Shown one piece after another: positions 34,822 to 47,178 of a stretch of DNA of 64,000 nucleotides (positions are counted from its first letter, which is position 1; each line of letters opens with the position of its first letter). Both the position numbers and the translations under genes were made by a program. The stretch is taken from contig CANJMI010000002.1 of NCBI GenBank assembly GCA_947475525.1, positions 124,001 through 188,000 on the forward strand, in the 5' to 3' direction. This DNA is from Polyangiaceae bacterium. Lineage in GTDB: Bacteria > Myxococcota_A > Polyangia > Polyangiales > Polyangiaceae. Under the pieces are notes generated by a model that worked only from the letters and a program-made list of their open reading frames with translations, ran no database searches and was not told where the DNA came from.

Positions 34822-37800
34822 ATGGTTTCGGCGAAACCCTCAGGCTTGGCCGTCGGCTCTCTTTTAGCCGGCCGCTATCAGGTCCGGCGCGAGCTCGGTC
34901 GCGGCGGAATGGGGTTCGTGTACCTCTGCCGCGATCTTGCGCTCGATGAACGCGTCGCGTTGAAGCTGATGCCTCGCAATGCCGAGGACGGCGAAGGTAG
35001 CGGCGCTGGGGGCGTGGACACGAAGGCGCGACGCAAGGCACGCCAGGATGACGCGTGGTTCTTCTTCGAGGAGGCGCGAGCGCTCGCTGGCCTGTCGCAC
35101 CCGACGATCGTACGGGCGCGCGACTACGGACTTCTCTCCGACGGCGCGCCGTACATCGTGATGGATGTCGTTCCTGGACGCTCGCTCCATGAATGGATCT
35201 ACCGGGCGAAGACCGAGGGCGCCATCCCGTGGCCGGTCATCTGGAGCACGGTCGATCAGGTTCTCGCCGGTCTTGCGCATGCGCACTCGCGAGGGGTGAT
35301 TCACGGTGACCTGAAGCCGTCGAACATTTTGCTCGACCGCTCGCAAGGCGACGACCGATGCCGTGCATTTTTGCTCGATCTCGGCCTCGCGTGGCTCACC
35401 CGTGATCTCGTCGATCACAGACTCGACGGCTCGCGCGAGGTGGCCCCGACCGTTCGCTATGGGGCAGGAACTCCCGGCTGGATGGCTCCCGAGCAGATCC
35501 GAATGGCGACGCCGCACATTGGTCCAGCGACCGATTTGTACCCGCTTGGCTGCCTCATTCACACGCTCCTCACGGGCGAGGAGCCGTTCGACGGAACGAA
35601 CGAAGAGCTGCTCGAGCACCACAAAAATTCACCATCACCGCCGGTGAAACTCGCCCCCGGTGTGCCTGCCGGTGTCGAGGGTTTCATCCATCGGATCATG
35701 GAAAAGTGGCCATGGAACCGTTACGAATTTGCGGCTGATGCGCGGCGCGCGTGGGCCGAGTTCCGGCCGATGGGTGTCTCGGTGACGATGCCTCCGGTGG
35801 CGGGCACCGTTCGCCCCGAGATGGCCGGGAGCGGACAGAGTTTGATAAGCGATGTTGGCGTCACCGGCGAAGGAAGCTCCGAGGAAAGCGGCGCTCCCAC
35901 GGTGTCCACGCCCGGGCTCTTGGGCATTCGGCCGAGTCCGATGGTCGCGCGGTTGGAAGAGCGTCGTGAGCTGCTCGAGCTTGCGCGCGAGATGAGCGAG
36001 AGCGCGGAGCCGCAGCACCGCTTCGTTCTCCTGTCCGGCACGGCCGGGGTCGGCAAGAGCCGGCTCGCGGAGTGGCTCTGCCAAGAGGTCCACGAGCAAG
36101 CGTTGATGCGCCCGTTGCGAGCGAAATACCGGAAGATCGCCGCGCCGCTGGACGGAGTCGTCGGTGCACTCGTGCAACACTACCGACTGGAGAAGGCGAA
36201 GCGCGCCACGGTTGAGAAGGTTTTGATGAACCTCTGGCGGGTCGCGGCGACCGACGACGAGGAACTCACTTGGGTTGCGGGTGCCGCGGCTTGGCTCTGC
36301 CGTGTGAAGGAAGAGGCCGAGGTGCTCGGTCCTACAAAGAAGCGGTTCGTCCTCGACCGGCCGGAGCTGAAGTGGCTCGTGATTCGAAAGACCCTCGAGA
36401 AGACGGCTGCCGGTAAGCCGATGCTTTACTGGCTCGACGACTTGCACCGCGCGCCGGCCGACACGTTCGCTCGACTCGCGCGCATCAAGCGGGACTTGAA
36501 GCACGTGTCGATCATGTTCGTCGCCACCATGCGCAATGAGGATGTCGCGAACGATCCCACGGCGAGGGCGCGCATCGAGCTCTTGCTCGAGGAGTTCGGC
36601 GGAATGCGCATGGAAATCGAGCCGCTCGACGTGCGCGAGACGGAAGTGTTGCTGCGTGACACGTTGCCGCTCAGTCCAACGGCGCTATCGGTTGCGGCAA
36701 AGCGCGCAAAGGGCAATCCGCTCTTTGCACTGCAGCTCGTGCATTCGTGGGCGATGAGCGGCGCACTCACCCAGCGACCGGATGGCGCCTACGATGCGAG
36801 TGAGGACGCGCTGAATCGTACGGCGCAGACGACGGCGGAATTGTGGGAGGAGCGCCTCGGCGCGTTGCCACCGGACTTGCGACCTGCGGCGTTCGCGGCT
36901 TCGGCTCTCGGTGGCGACATTCGGCGGGACGTGCTCCGCGCGCTCCTGACGGATCTCGGGCTCGACGCTACGCGGGCCTTGAGTGCGATGAAGCGCGCGC
37001 AGCTCCTTTTGATGTCGGGTACCGAGCAATTGCAGTGGCCGCACGCCTTGCTGCAGGAATATTTGCTGCAGCAGCTCCTCGAACAGCCCGACGCGCGGCG
37101 CGTGTTCTTGATCGCCTCCAACGCCTTGTCGCTGCACCCTGCGGCTTCGAGTGGTCGCATCGTGCGGCACCGCGTCACGAACCTCGAGCGGGCGGGACAG
37201 CTCGAGCAAGCCGCGACGCTCTTGCACGGCTACGTCGCGGGCTCATGGAGCCAGGTGCGCGACGCGAGCGCCACGCTCCGTGACTTGTCCCTGCTGGACG
37301 ATAAACTCACGGGCGTGAACCTCGCCCACCAGCTCCGGTGGCGTGCCGAGGCATGTCGCCACTCGGGTGCACTCGACGAGGCGCGCCGTGAATCCGAGAT
37401 CGCTCGTCGCACGTTTAGAGATTACGGCGATGAGGTCAACGAAGCGCAGTGCCTCCGTCTCCTTGGTCACATCGCGTCGGATCTCGGGGCGTCGGCGCAA
37501 GGTAGACGCCTCGTCACCCGCGCTCATGCGCACTTCAAGAAGCACGACCACTTCGCCGGCCAGGCACAGTGTGAAGTCCTGATTGGAGAGATCGACTACT
37601 TGCTCGGTGACCACGCGAGCGGCCTCGAGATGCTGCACCAAGCGGCTGAAAAATTTCTTCAGGTAGGCGACATGCTGGGTCGCTCGCAGTGCTTCATCCT
37701 TCAGGGATTCATCGAGCAGTCGGGGGGATCTCCGGCCCGTGCACGTGAACTCTTGATGACCGCGCATGCCGAGCTCGAGCGAATTGGTTACCGGCTCGGT

Positions 37801-38382
37801 GTCGCGCAGTGCGACCTCGCGCTCGCTCACGCCGACCACCGTGAAGGTCAGTTTTCGCGCGCCCACGAGCGCGCCTCCTCGACGTTGAAGGCGTTCCGAT
37901 TGATCGAGAACCCGCGAGGCGAGGCGGGTTGTGAGCGATTGCTCGCGATGAACGCGCTAGACGGTGGGCACCCGAACACAGCCGAGGTCCACGCGCGCGC
38001 CGCCGGCAGCGTCTACGGGAAGTTGAACGACCCTTGGGGCAAGGTCGAGTCCTTGCTGCTGCTCGCGCAAATTGGGCTCTTCCGGAACGATACGACTGCC
38101 GCGCGCGACGCCCTCATTCGCTGCGAAGCGATAGCCCTCGTCGAGGCGGAGCCGAAGCAGCACCGGCACTTGACGCTCGCTTGGCTAGGGGCAAGCGAAG
38201 GACGCTGGCTCGATGTCGTGCGTGAGCTGGACGCCGCGCGCCGCGCATTTCGCGACACGCTCCAAAGCGGCGATCATACGCCCCAGCTCTTGCGCCATTT
38301 CGACGTTCTCGGATGGCCGGATGTCGCCGGTGCCCGCGTCAAGCAGTGGCTCCGCGCGGTGGCCGTGCCGCCCCGGGCCTGA
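34822..38382 (+). CDS. Giant Ser/Thr kinase with AAA-type ATPase and TPR region
   Basis: This encodes 1186 residues. The kinase domain is at about 14-275 (GRGGMGFVYL; VALKLM). Its catalytic loop reads HGDLKPSN instead of HRD, and DFG is replaced by DLG, so it is a non-RD kinase that may not need activation-loop phosphorylation. An ATPase of the AAA_16/STAND kind starts near residue 395, with Walker A GTAGVGKSR (about 406) and a Walker B-like MLYWLDDLHRA. The C-terminal 400 residues are TPR-type helical repeats. It is cytoplasmic. The ATG at 34822 follows an 80-base region shared with moaD. The architecture is typical of myxobacterial kinase regulators. Confidence 0.88.
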   Translation: MVSAKPSGLAVGSLLAGRYQVRRELGRGGMGFVYLCRDLALDERVALKLMPRNAEDGEGSGAGGVDTKARRKARQDDAWFFFEEARALAGLSHPTIVRARDYGLLSDGAPYIVMDVVPGRSLHEWIYRAKTEGAIPWPVIWSTVDQVLAGLAHAHSRGVIHGDLKPSNILLDRSQGDDRCRAFLLDLGLAWLTRDLVDHRLDGSREVAPTVRYGAGTPGWMAPEQIRMATPHIGPATDLYPLGCLIHTLLTGEEPFDGTNEELLEHHKNSPSPPVKLAPGVPAGVEGFIHRIMEKWPWNRYEFAADARRAWAEFRPMGVSVTMPPVAGTVRPEMAGSGQSLISDVGVTGEGSSEESGAPTVSTPGLLGIRPSPMVARLEERRELLELAREMSESAEPQHRFVLLSGTAGVGKSRLAEWLCQEVHEQALMRPLRAKYRKIAAPLDGVVGALVQHYRLEKAKRATVEKVLMNLWRVAATDDEELTWVAGAAAWLCRVKEEAEVLGPTKKRFVLDRPELKWLVIRKTLEKTAAGKPMLYWLDDLHRAPADTFARLARIKRDLKHVSIMFVATMRNEDVANDPTARARIELLLEEFGGMRMEIEPLDVRETEVLLRDTLPLSPTALSVAAKRAKGNPLFALQLVHSWAMSGALTQRPDGAYDASEDALNRTAQTTAELWEERLGALPPDLRPAAFAASALGGDIRRDVLRALLTDLGLDATRALSAMKRAQLLLMSGTEQLQWPHALLQEYLLQQLLEQPDARRVFLIASNALSLHPAASSGRIVRHRVTNLERAGQLEQAATLLHGYVAGSWSQVRDASATLRDLSLLDDKLTGVNLAHQLRWRAEACRHSGALDEARRESEIARRTFRDYGDEVNEAQCLRLLGHIASDLGASAQGRRLVTRAHAHFKKHDHFAGQAQCEVLIGEIDYLLGDHASGLEMLHQAAEKFLQVGDMLGRSQCFILQGFIEQSGGSPARARELLMTAHAELERIGYRLGVAQCDLALAHADHREGQFSRAHERASSTLKAFRLIENPRGEAGCERLLAMNALDGGHPNTAEVHARAAGSVYGKLNDPWGKVESLLLLAQIGLFRNDTTAARDALIRCEAIALVEAEPKQHRHLTLAWLGASEGRWLDVVRELDAARRAFRDTLQSGDHTPQLLRHFDVLGWPDVAGARVKQWLRAVAVPPRA

Positions 38383-38427
38383 GTCGCTGGAGTGGATCGG
38401 CGGAGGCCGCCATGGTAACCCCGCGGA

Positions 38428-39390
38428 ATGCCGAGTAAGCCGAGCCGCAAACAGGCCCACCAGGCCGTGGTGCGCGCGGGCACCGTTGCGATCGTCGGTC
38501 GCAGCAACGTCGGCAAGTCGACGTTGCTCAACGCGGCGCTCGAGTTGCGGCTGGCGGCGGTGTCGCGACGCCCGCAGACGACACGCATGCCGCTCCTCGG
38601 CATCGTGCGTCACGGTGGCGCCGAAATCGGTTTTCTCGACACGCCAGGGCTCCACAAGGCCGACTCGAAGCTCGGACGCGAGATGAACCGCTCCGCGCGT
38701 GATGCACTGCGCGATGCGGATGTCGTGCTTTTCGTCGTCGCGTTGCCTCCGCACGTTAAAGGCGACGTGAGGCCTCACCCCGGTGACCTGGCGCTGATCG
38801 AGCAACTGCCCACGGACAAGCCGGTCGTGCTGGTGGTGAACAAGATCGACGTCATCCGCGACAAGGGGCAGATGCTTCCGCTCCTCGCGGCCCTCTCCGC
38901 CGCGCGGCAGTTCGCCGCGGTCGTCCCTGTGTCGGCGCTTGCGGAAGACGGCATTGGCTCCGTGCTCGATGAAGTTGCGAAGCTCTTGCCGGAGGGCCCC
39001 GCGCGCCACGATGAGGACACGCTGACGGATCGTCCGATGCGCCATTTCGCGGCTGAATACGTGCGCGAGGCCATCCTCCGCGCGACAGCGCAAGAGGTGC
39101 CCCATGCCGTTGCGGTGACCATCGACGAGTACGCCGAGCCTTCGACCGAGAAGGAGGTCACGCGGATCAGCGCGACGATTCACGTTGAGCGTGAAGGGCA
39201 GAAACGCATCTTGATAGGTGAGAAGGGCGCCATGTTGAAACGCATGGGCACCGAGGCGCGCGAGCGCATCGAAGAGCTGATCGGTGGCCGCGTGCACCTC
39301 GCGCTGTGGATTCGCGTGACAGCAGACTGGCGCGAACGCCCGGATGCGTTGGCTGACTTCGGCTTGCTGGCGCGCACGGAGTCGCCATGA
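38428..39390 (+). CDS. era: GTPase Era
   Basis: This encodes 320 residues and is a 16S rRNA maturation and 30S assembly GTPase. The G domain has G1 GRSNVGKSTLLN (Ser where Pro is usual), the G2 region RRPQTTRMPLLG, G3 DTPGLHKA and G4 NKID. The C-terminal KH domain is shown by GQKRILIGEKGAMLKRMGTEAR. TAACCC lies six bases before the ATG and no Shine-Dalgarno is seen. Its stop overlaps der by four bases. Confidence 0.94.
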   Translation: MPSKPSRKQAHQAVVRAGTVAIVGRSNVGKSTLLNAALELRLAAVSRRPQTTRMPLLGIVRHGGAEIGFLDTPGLHKADSKLGREMNRSARDALRDADVVLFVVALPPHVKGDVRPHPGDLALIEQLPTDKPVVLVVNKIDVIRDKGQMLPLLAALSAARQFAAVVPVSALAEDGIGSVLDEVAKLLPEGPARHDEDTLTDRPMRHFAAEYVREAILRATAQEVPHAVAVTIDEYAEPSTEKEVTRISATIHVEREGQKRILIGEKGAMLKRMGTEARERIEELIGGRVHLALWIRVTADWRERPDALADFGLLARTESP

Positions 39391-40721
39391 CCAAACCCAT
39401 CGTTGCTGTTATCGGCCGGCCCAACGTCGGCAAGAGCACGCTGTTCAATCGCATCATCGGCAGGCCACTCGCGATCGTGCACGATCAGCCTGGCGTCACG
39501 CGCGATCGCCACTACGCAGACGCGAGCTCCTACGGCCGAGACTACACCCTCGTCGATACCGGCGGATTCGATCCGGGCGGCGATGACGACATGAAGGCTG
39601 GCATCATTCGGCAGCTCAAGGCGGCTATCGAGGAAGCCGATGTGATCTTGTGCGTGCTCGATGCGACGGCTCCACCGTCGTCCGTGGACAGCGAGGAGGT
39701 CAGGCTGCTGCGTCGCTCGAGCAAGCCCGTCATTTATCTCGCAAACAAAGCCGACACAGGACGGGAGGACGCCCTCTCGACCGAACTCTACCGCCTCGGG
39801 ATGGAGCATCTCATCCCGGTGAGCGCCTTGCACGGGCGTGGCTTCGACGATCTCGAACGCGCGATTACGGACGCGCTGCCGCCCGAAGAGGTGGAGCCGG
39901 AGATAGAAGATGAAAACCGGCCGCTTTCCATCGCCGTCATCGGGAAGCCGAACGCAGGAAAGTCATCGCTCATCAATCGGTTGCTCGGCGAAGAGCGCCT
40001 GCTCGTCGATAGCCGACCCGGTACGACGCGCGACACGATCGACACCATCGTTGAACGCGGTGGGCGACGGTACAAGTTCGTCGATACGGCGGGACTGCGC
40101 CGAAAATCCAAGGTGATTAAGGGCGACGATACGGTCGAGGCTATAAGCGTGATGCGCGCCATCCGCGCGATCGATCGTGCCGAGATCGTCGTTCTCTTGT
40201 TCGATGCGGCCGAAGGCGTCGCCGAACAGGACGCGAAGATTTTAGGGCTCGCGGTGGATCGGGGTCGCGCGATCGTGATCGGCTTGAACAAGACCGATCT
40301 GCTCGATCGCGAGGAACAAAAGACGGCCGAGGAGCGTGCTCGGGACGTACTCGCGTTCGCCTCATGGGCAGAGCTGACGACGCTGAGTGCGAAGACCGGT
40401 CGCGGCGTTGACCGGCTGCTCAAGGTCGTCGATCACGTGGCCGAGTCTTTCCGAAAACGCGTGAAGACGGGCGAGCTCAACCGCTTCTTCGACACCGTGC
40501 TTATGACCCATCCGCCGCCCACTTCTGGCGGTCGCGCGCCGCGCTTCTACTACATCACCCAAGCCAGTGTGGCTCCGCCGACGTTCTCCATCAGCACGAA
40601 CCACCCGGACAACATCCACTTCAGCTACCAACGCTACGTCTCCAACGCGATTCGAAAGCATTTCGCGTTCGACGGGGTACCCCTGCGCGTCTACTACCGC
40701 GGGAAGAAGCCAAAGAAGTAG
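39387..40721 (+). CDS. der: GTPase Der (EngA), 50S assembly factor
   Basis: This encodes 444 residues with two tandem G domains: GRPNVGKSTLFN with DTGGFD and NKAD, then GKPNAGKSSLIN with DTAGLRRKSKV and NKTD. A C-terminal KH-like domain (HFAFDGVPLRVYYRGKKPKK) follows. It acts in late 50S subunit assembly. Its start lies in the ATGA overlap with era, coupling two ribosome-assembly GTPases. Confidence 0.96.
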   Translation: MTKPIVAVIGRPNVGKSTLFNRIIGRPLAIVHDQPGVTRDRHYADASSYGRDYTLVDTGGFDPGGDDDMKAGIIRQLKAAIEEADVILCVLDATAPPSSVDSEEVRLLRRSSKPVIYLANKADTGREDALSTELYRLGMEHLIPVSALHGRGFDDLERAITDALPPEEVEPEIEDENRPLSIAVIGKPNAGKSSLINRLLGEERLLVDSRPGTTRDTIDTIVERGGRRYKFVDTAGLRRKSKVIKGDDTVEAISVMRAIRAIDRAEIVVLLFDAAEGVAEQDAKILGLAVDRGRAIVIGLNKTDLLDREEQKTAEERARDVLAFASWAELTTLSAKTGRGVDRLLKVVDHVAESFRKRVKTGELNRFFDTVLMTHPPPTSGGRAPRFYYITQASVAPPTFSISTNHPDNIHFSYQRYVSNAIRKHFAFDGVPLRVYYRGKKPKK

Positions 40722-40773
40722 CGCTCGCGATTGGGCTCGGAAAGCCCCGACGCCTTGTGGCCCTTCGAGTGCG

Positions 40774-41904
40774 TTACACGAGAACGTCGGCGACCCAGGC
40801 GAGCCTTGATACGTCGTGGATGTCGCGCGGGAAGTCCGGCACCTTCACGACGGTGACGCCATGCCCGCTCCGATCGTCGAGGGCGGAGAGGTGCACCGAG
40901 TCGAGGTCGGCGAGCTGCTGCTCGTCGCGAGCGGCGGCGACGATGCGCGCGGCCCCGCCGGCTCCGAGCTCAAGTTGGTTCGCGGAGAGAGCGGCGCTCA
41001 CGTCGCTTTCATTCGGGTCCCAATCCGTCTTGTGGTGAACGCGGTTCACGACGAACGCGGAAGGAAGGACGCCTTGCTGTCGGAGCCGATCGGCGAAGAA
41101 AGCCACCTCGCGAAGCGACATCGGATCGGGCGTCGTCACGAGGATGTAGCCGACGTCTCCGCCACGCAGCGCGCTCGACACGCGTTCGGCTCGCTGCTTC
41201 CAGCCGCCGAAGAGCTCGTTGATCTCGCCCATGAAGGTTGCGACTTGTTCGAGGAAGCCGGCGCCGGTGATGCGGCCAATGCCCCGCATGATCGAGGCAG
41301 CCGTGCGCTGCAGGAGGTTGAACGAGAGGTGGCCCGACTGCTGGAACGCCTCGAGGAACCAGCGGACGGCTGGGCTGTCGATGGCGCCAACGAGTCGCTC
41401 CGGCGCGTCGAAGAAGTCGAGCGCGTGTGACGTCGGGGGCGTGTCGAGCAAGATGAGATCGTAGTTCGGGTCATCCTTCACGGCGTAGAGCTTCTCCATC
41501 GCCATGTATTCCTGCGTCCCCGCGAGTTTCGTCGAGATGTACTTGTACAGAACGTTGTTCATGATGCGGTCGCGCTTCTCGGGCGTTGCCGCGAGCGACG
41601 CGATCAGCGAGTCGAAAGTCGATTTTGTGTCGAGCATCATCATGGTCAAGCTGCCCGTGACCTCGATGCCTGCGCGCGCAAAGACTTCTTGGGAGACCTG
41701 CTGCGCTTCTCCGCTGACCGACTCGAGCCCGAGACTTTCGGCTAATCGCCTGGCCGGATCGATCGTGAGGCAGAGCACTCGTCGGCCGCGACGTGCTGCA
41801 GCGAGGCCCAGCGCCGCGCACGTCGTGGTCTTGCCTACTCCCCCGCAACCCGCGCACAAAAGCACGCGGCGCGTGTCCAGCAGGCGGCGCAGATCTTCGG
41901 CCAC
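40774..41904 (-). CDS. ArsA/GET3-family ATPase
   Basis: This encodes 376 residues. The deviant Walker A CGGVGKTTTCAALGLAAARRG, with Cys where family members usually have Lys (GKGGVGKT), is followed by LTIDPARRLAESLG, the switch-like LLDTPPTSHALDFFDAPERL and the A-loop region VVNRVHH. There is no transmembrane segment. In this family the signature Lys contacts ATP across the dimer, so its loss may change activity. No arsenic genes are nearby and the role is unknown. It is divergent from the PHP phosphatase. Confidence 0.8.
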   Translation of the reverse strand: MAEDLRRLLDTRRVLLCAGCGGVGKTTTCAALGLAAARRGRRVLCLTIDPARRLAESLGLESVSGEAQQVSQEVFARAGIEVTGSLTMMMLDTKSTFDSLIASLAATPEKRDRIMNNVLYKYISTKLAGTQEYMAMEKLYAVKDDPNYDLILLDTPPTSHALDFFDAPERLVGAIDSPAVRWFLEAFQQSGHLSFNLLQRTAASIMRGIGRITGAGFLEQVATFMGEINELFGGWKQRAERVSSALRGGDVGYILVTTPDPMSLREVAFFADRLRQQGVLPSAFVVNRVHHKTDWDPNESDVSAALSANQLELGAGGAARIVAAARDEQQLADLDSVHLSALDDRSGHGVTVVKVPDFPRDIHDVSRLAWVADVLV

Positions 41905-41955
41905 GGAATTCGTTTAGCACACGCTTGGGCCCTCGCGGAGGGCTATGATTGCCAG

Positions 41956-42684
41956 GTGAGCGGGTACATCGACCTGCATAGCCACTGGATTCCCGGCATC
42001 GACGACGGCGCGCCGGACGTGGCGGAAGGCCTCGCCATTTTGCGGGCGCTCGGCGACATCGGTTTTGCCAAGGTCGTGGCGACACCGCACATGCGTACGG
42101 GGATGTTCGACAACGAGCGCGGTGAGCTCGAGCGAGCATTTCAAAAAATGCTGATCGAGGTGCGACGCCATCCGGGATTGCCGGATGTTTCGCTCGGGAG
42201 CGAACATCACTTGGACGACGTCGTCTTCGACCGCCTCACCAAAGGTCTTGGATTGCCCTACGAGCCCGCACGCACGGCCGCCTTGATCGAGTTCCCAACG
42301 GACCACTTTCCGCTTCGGTACCGAGAGCGTCTGTTCGATCTACGGGTCAAACGCATTCGGCCGGTGCTCGCTCACCCCGAACGTTACCGGCCGGTTTGGA
42401 AGGACAAGGCTCTACTCGAGCCGCTACTCGATGGCGGAGCCTTGCTCCTCCTGGATGTGGGCGCGCTCGTCGGCAAGTACGGTCGCGCTCCGAAGAAAGC
42501 GGCATTTGAGATGCTCGAGGCCGGGTTTTACTATGCGGCGTGCAGCGACGCGCACCGTGCGAGTGATGCCCGCGAGGTGGGTCGCGCGATAAAAGAGCTC
42601 TACGCGGTGATGGGCCGCGAGGAGGCCGAGTTTCTCTTGATCGAGGGCCCGCGCAACATCCTGGAAGGCACCGTGAAGGATTGA
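41956..42684 (+). CDS. PHP-type tyrosine phosphatase, CpsB/YwqE-like
   Basis: This encodes 242 residues. The PHP metal motifs are YIDLHSHWIPGIDDG at the N-terminus, TPHM, GSEHH, LAHPERY and CSDAHR, which are the ligands of a trinuclear metal site. This subgroup dephosphorylates bacterial tyrosine kinases that control polysaccharide chain length. No kinase or polysaccharide cluster lies in the window. TATGAT ends six bases before the GTG start, so the mRNA is probably leaderless. Confidence 0.85.
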   Translation: MSGYIDLHSHWIPGIDDGAPDVAEGLAILRALGDIGFAKVVATPHMRTGMFDNERGELERAFQKMLIEVRRHPGLPDVSLGSEHHLDDVVFDRLTKGLGLPYEPARTAALIEFPTDHFPLRYRERLFDLRVKRIRPVLAHPERYRPVWKDKALLEPLLDGGALLLLDVGALVGKYGRAPKKAAFEMLEAGFYYAACSDAHRASDAREVGRAIKELYAVMGREEAEFLLIEGPRNILEGTVKD

Positions 42685-42762
42685 CGCGCCACTCTTGCGC
42701 CCCGGCTTTCGCGTTCGCTTCGAACTTGGCCCGCGACAGCGCACGAGGATAGCCAACGAGCC

Positions 42763-43290
42763 ATGTTACGGAAGCTCGCCAGCCATGCCGTGTTCGTCGC
42801 AGCCTTCGTGGCATTGCCCGCTACGGCCTCGGCGAAAGCGCAGATGGACTCGGTGTACAGCTACCGACAGACCTTCGGTTCGGCCTTGCGCATGGTGAAG
42901 GTGGACCTCGGGTTTCAGGTTACCGAAGTGAACGCCGATTGGGGCTACGTGCTCTTTGAATACGTGACCGCCGACAGCGGGGCACGCAAGAATCGCGCGG
43001 CGATCCAGCTCGTGGAGTCGGAAACGAATGGCACGGTTCAGGTGGCGATTCAGATGCCCCAGATGCCGTCATTTCACGAGGAGTTCATCCTCGACAAGCT
43101 GAGGCAGAAGCTCCAGGAAGAGCACGGCGCACCCCCCGAGCGCGGCAAAAAGAAAGAGCCCGAGGACGGGAAGAAAAAGGACGCCGACAAAGACAATGCG
43201 CGTCCCGACGGGAACGACGATCAGCGCGGTCGGAATCCCGACAATGTCGTTATTCTCGAGCCACCGCGCGACACGTTGAAGAAAAAGTAA
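42763..43290 (+). CDS. Exported protein with charged C-terminal tail, unknown
   Basis: This encodes 175 residues. A signal peptide (SHAVFVAAFVALPATASA) is cleaved near residue 24. The compact domain is at about 28-115 (SYRQTFGSALRMVKVDLGF, LFEYVTADSG). A Lys/Asp/Glu/Pro-rich tail (about 120-175) is probably disordered. TTGGCC-18-TAGCCA ends seven bases before the ATG. No family was recognised. Confidence 0.65.
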   Translation: MLRKLASHAVFVAAFVALPATASAKAQMDSVYSYRQTFGSALRMVKVDLGFQVTEVNADWGYVLFEYVTADSGARKNRAAIQLVESETNGTVQVAIQMPQMPSFHEEFILDKLRQKLQEEHGAPPERGKKKEPEDGKKKDADKDNARPDGNDDQRGRNPDNVVILEPPRDTLKKK

Positions 43291-43315
43291 TTCGGCGCCG
43301 GGGGGCGTTTCCGGC

Positions 43316-43855
43316 TCACCCGTTCGAGCTGGGTTTACTGCACGTCGACAGGCAGTCGTCGCAGCCGAAGCACGAGGACGTGATGCACTGCAGGCACACG
43401 CCGGTCATGCACACGTCGGCGGGGTCGCCGGTGCCGCAGCGTTGCTCGCAGAGATTTTTACTGTAGACGCAATAGTCCGTTGCGGGGCAGTCGGCGTGGT
43501 CGAGACAAAGGGTCGCCTTCGACGGCAGGCAGCCCGCGACGCAGTCTTTGCAGGTCGGACAGCTGGGCGTCGCGCAGGGGTCGCACGCGTCGCTGCCGCA
43601 GTTCGGCTGGGCCGTGTCGCAGGCGGTGATGCACACGCCGGTGGGAATGTGGCACACCAAGCCGGCCATGCAGCTTGTCTGACGGCAGTCCGGCGCGCCT
43701 CCGCTTGGGTTCCCCGTGTTGGTGCTTGGGCCATCGGTCGTGGTCGTCACGACGGATGCGGACGCACCACCCGCGCCGAGCGGTGCGTCGATCACAGCCT
43801 TACCGCCACACGAGGTCAAGGCGAGCAGGGCCACCGTACCGAAGGATCGCATCAT
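43316..43855 (-). CDS. Cysteine-rich lipoprotein
   Basis: This encodes 179 residues from the tandem ATGs at 43855/43852. A signal peptide ends at the lipobox LTSC. After a Ser/Thr/Gly linker the protein has about 25 cysteines, with recurring CxxCxxC spacing (DPCATPSCPTCKDC, CITSSCFGCDDCLSTC). This is a common myxobacterial surface lipoprotein type, probably disulfide-bonded. Function unknown. Confidence 0.75.
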   Translation of the reverse strand: MMRSFGTVALLALTSCGGKAVIDAPLGAGGASASVVTTTTDGPSTNTGNPSGGAPDCRQTSCMAGLVCHIPTGVCITACDTAQPNCGSDACDPCATPSCPTCKDCVAGCLPSKATLCLDHADCPATDYCVYSKNLCEQRCGTGDPADVCMTGVCLQCITSSCFGCDDCLSTCSKPSSNG

Positions 43856-43951
43856 GCCGGCTATCGTCCTTCCGAACGTCGGCGCGCGCAATCGGACTTC
43901 GCGCAAGCGGTAGTCCCGGCGCAAAGATGTTCGCCCTCGAGAAAATACGTT

Positions 43952-45379
<1,428 letters not shown>

Positions 45380-45416
45380 CGTCTTCTATCTCCGTGTTGC
45401 GTTGCGTTGCGGGTGC

Positions 45417-47093
<1,677 letters not shown>

Positions 47094-47127
47094 CTCCGCG
47101 AAAGGTACCGGAACGCTGCACGTCAGG

Positions 47128-47145
47128 CAAGCATTATAATGCTTG
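47128..47145. promoter_or_regulatory. 18-bp perfect palindrome, probable BoxR operator
   Basis: CAAGCATTATAATGCTTG is a perfect palindrome in the 85-base boxC-boxR region. It contains a TATAAT on each strand and overlaps the boxR -35. A repressor here would close both promoters. Known BzdR/BoxR sites are palindromes with TGCA elements; TGCA also occurs at 47117 and 47161. Confidence 0.65.
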
Positions 47146-47171
47146 AGGCGACGGTGCGCATGCAGTATATT
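47143..47171 (+). promoter_or_regulatory. boxR promoter, leaderless
   Basis: TTGAGG (47143-47148), a 17-base spacer and TATATT (47166-47171) end seven bases before the GTG at 47179, so transcription should begin at the start codon. A second imperfect dyad, GCA-gtatat-TGC (47162-47173), covers the -10. Confidence 0.7.
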
Positions 47172-47178
47172 GCTTCCT

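Noticed and set aside
40733-40748. GGGCT/AGCCC hairpin between der and the ArsA-like gene
   Set aside because: The stem is only five bases and there is no T-tract on either strand, so it is not called a terminator.
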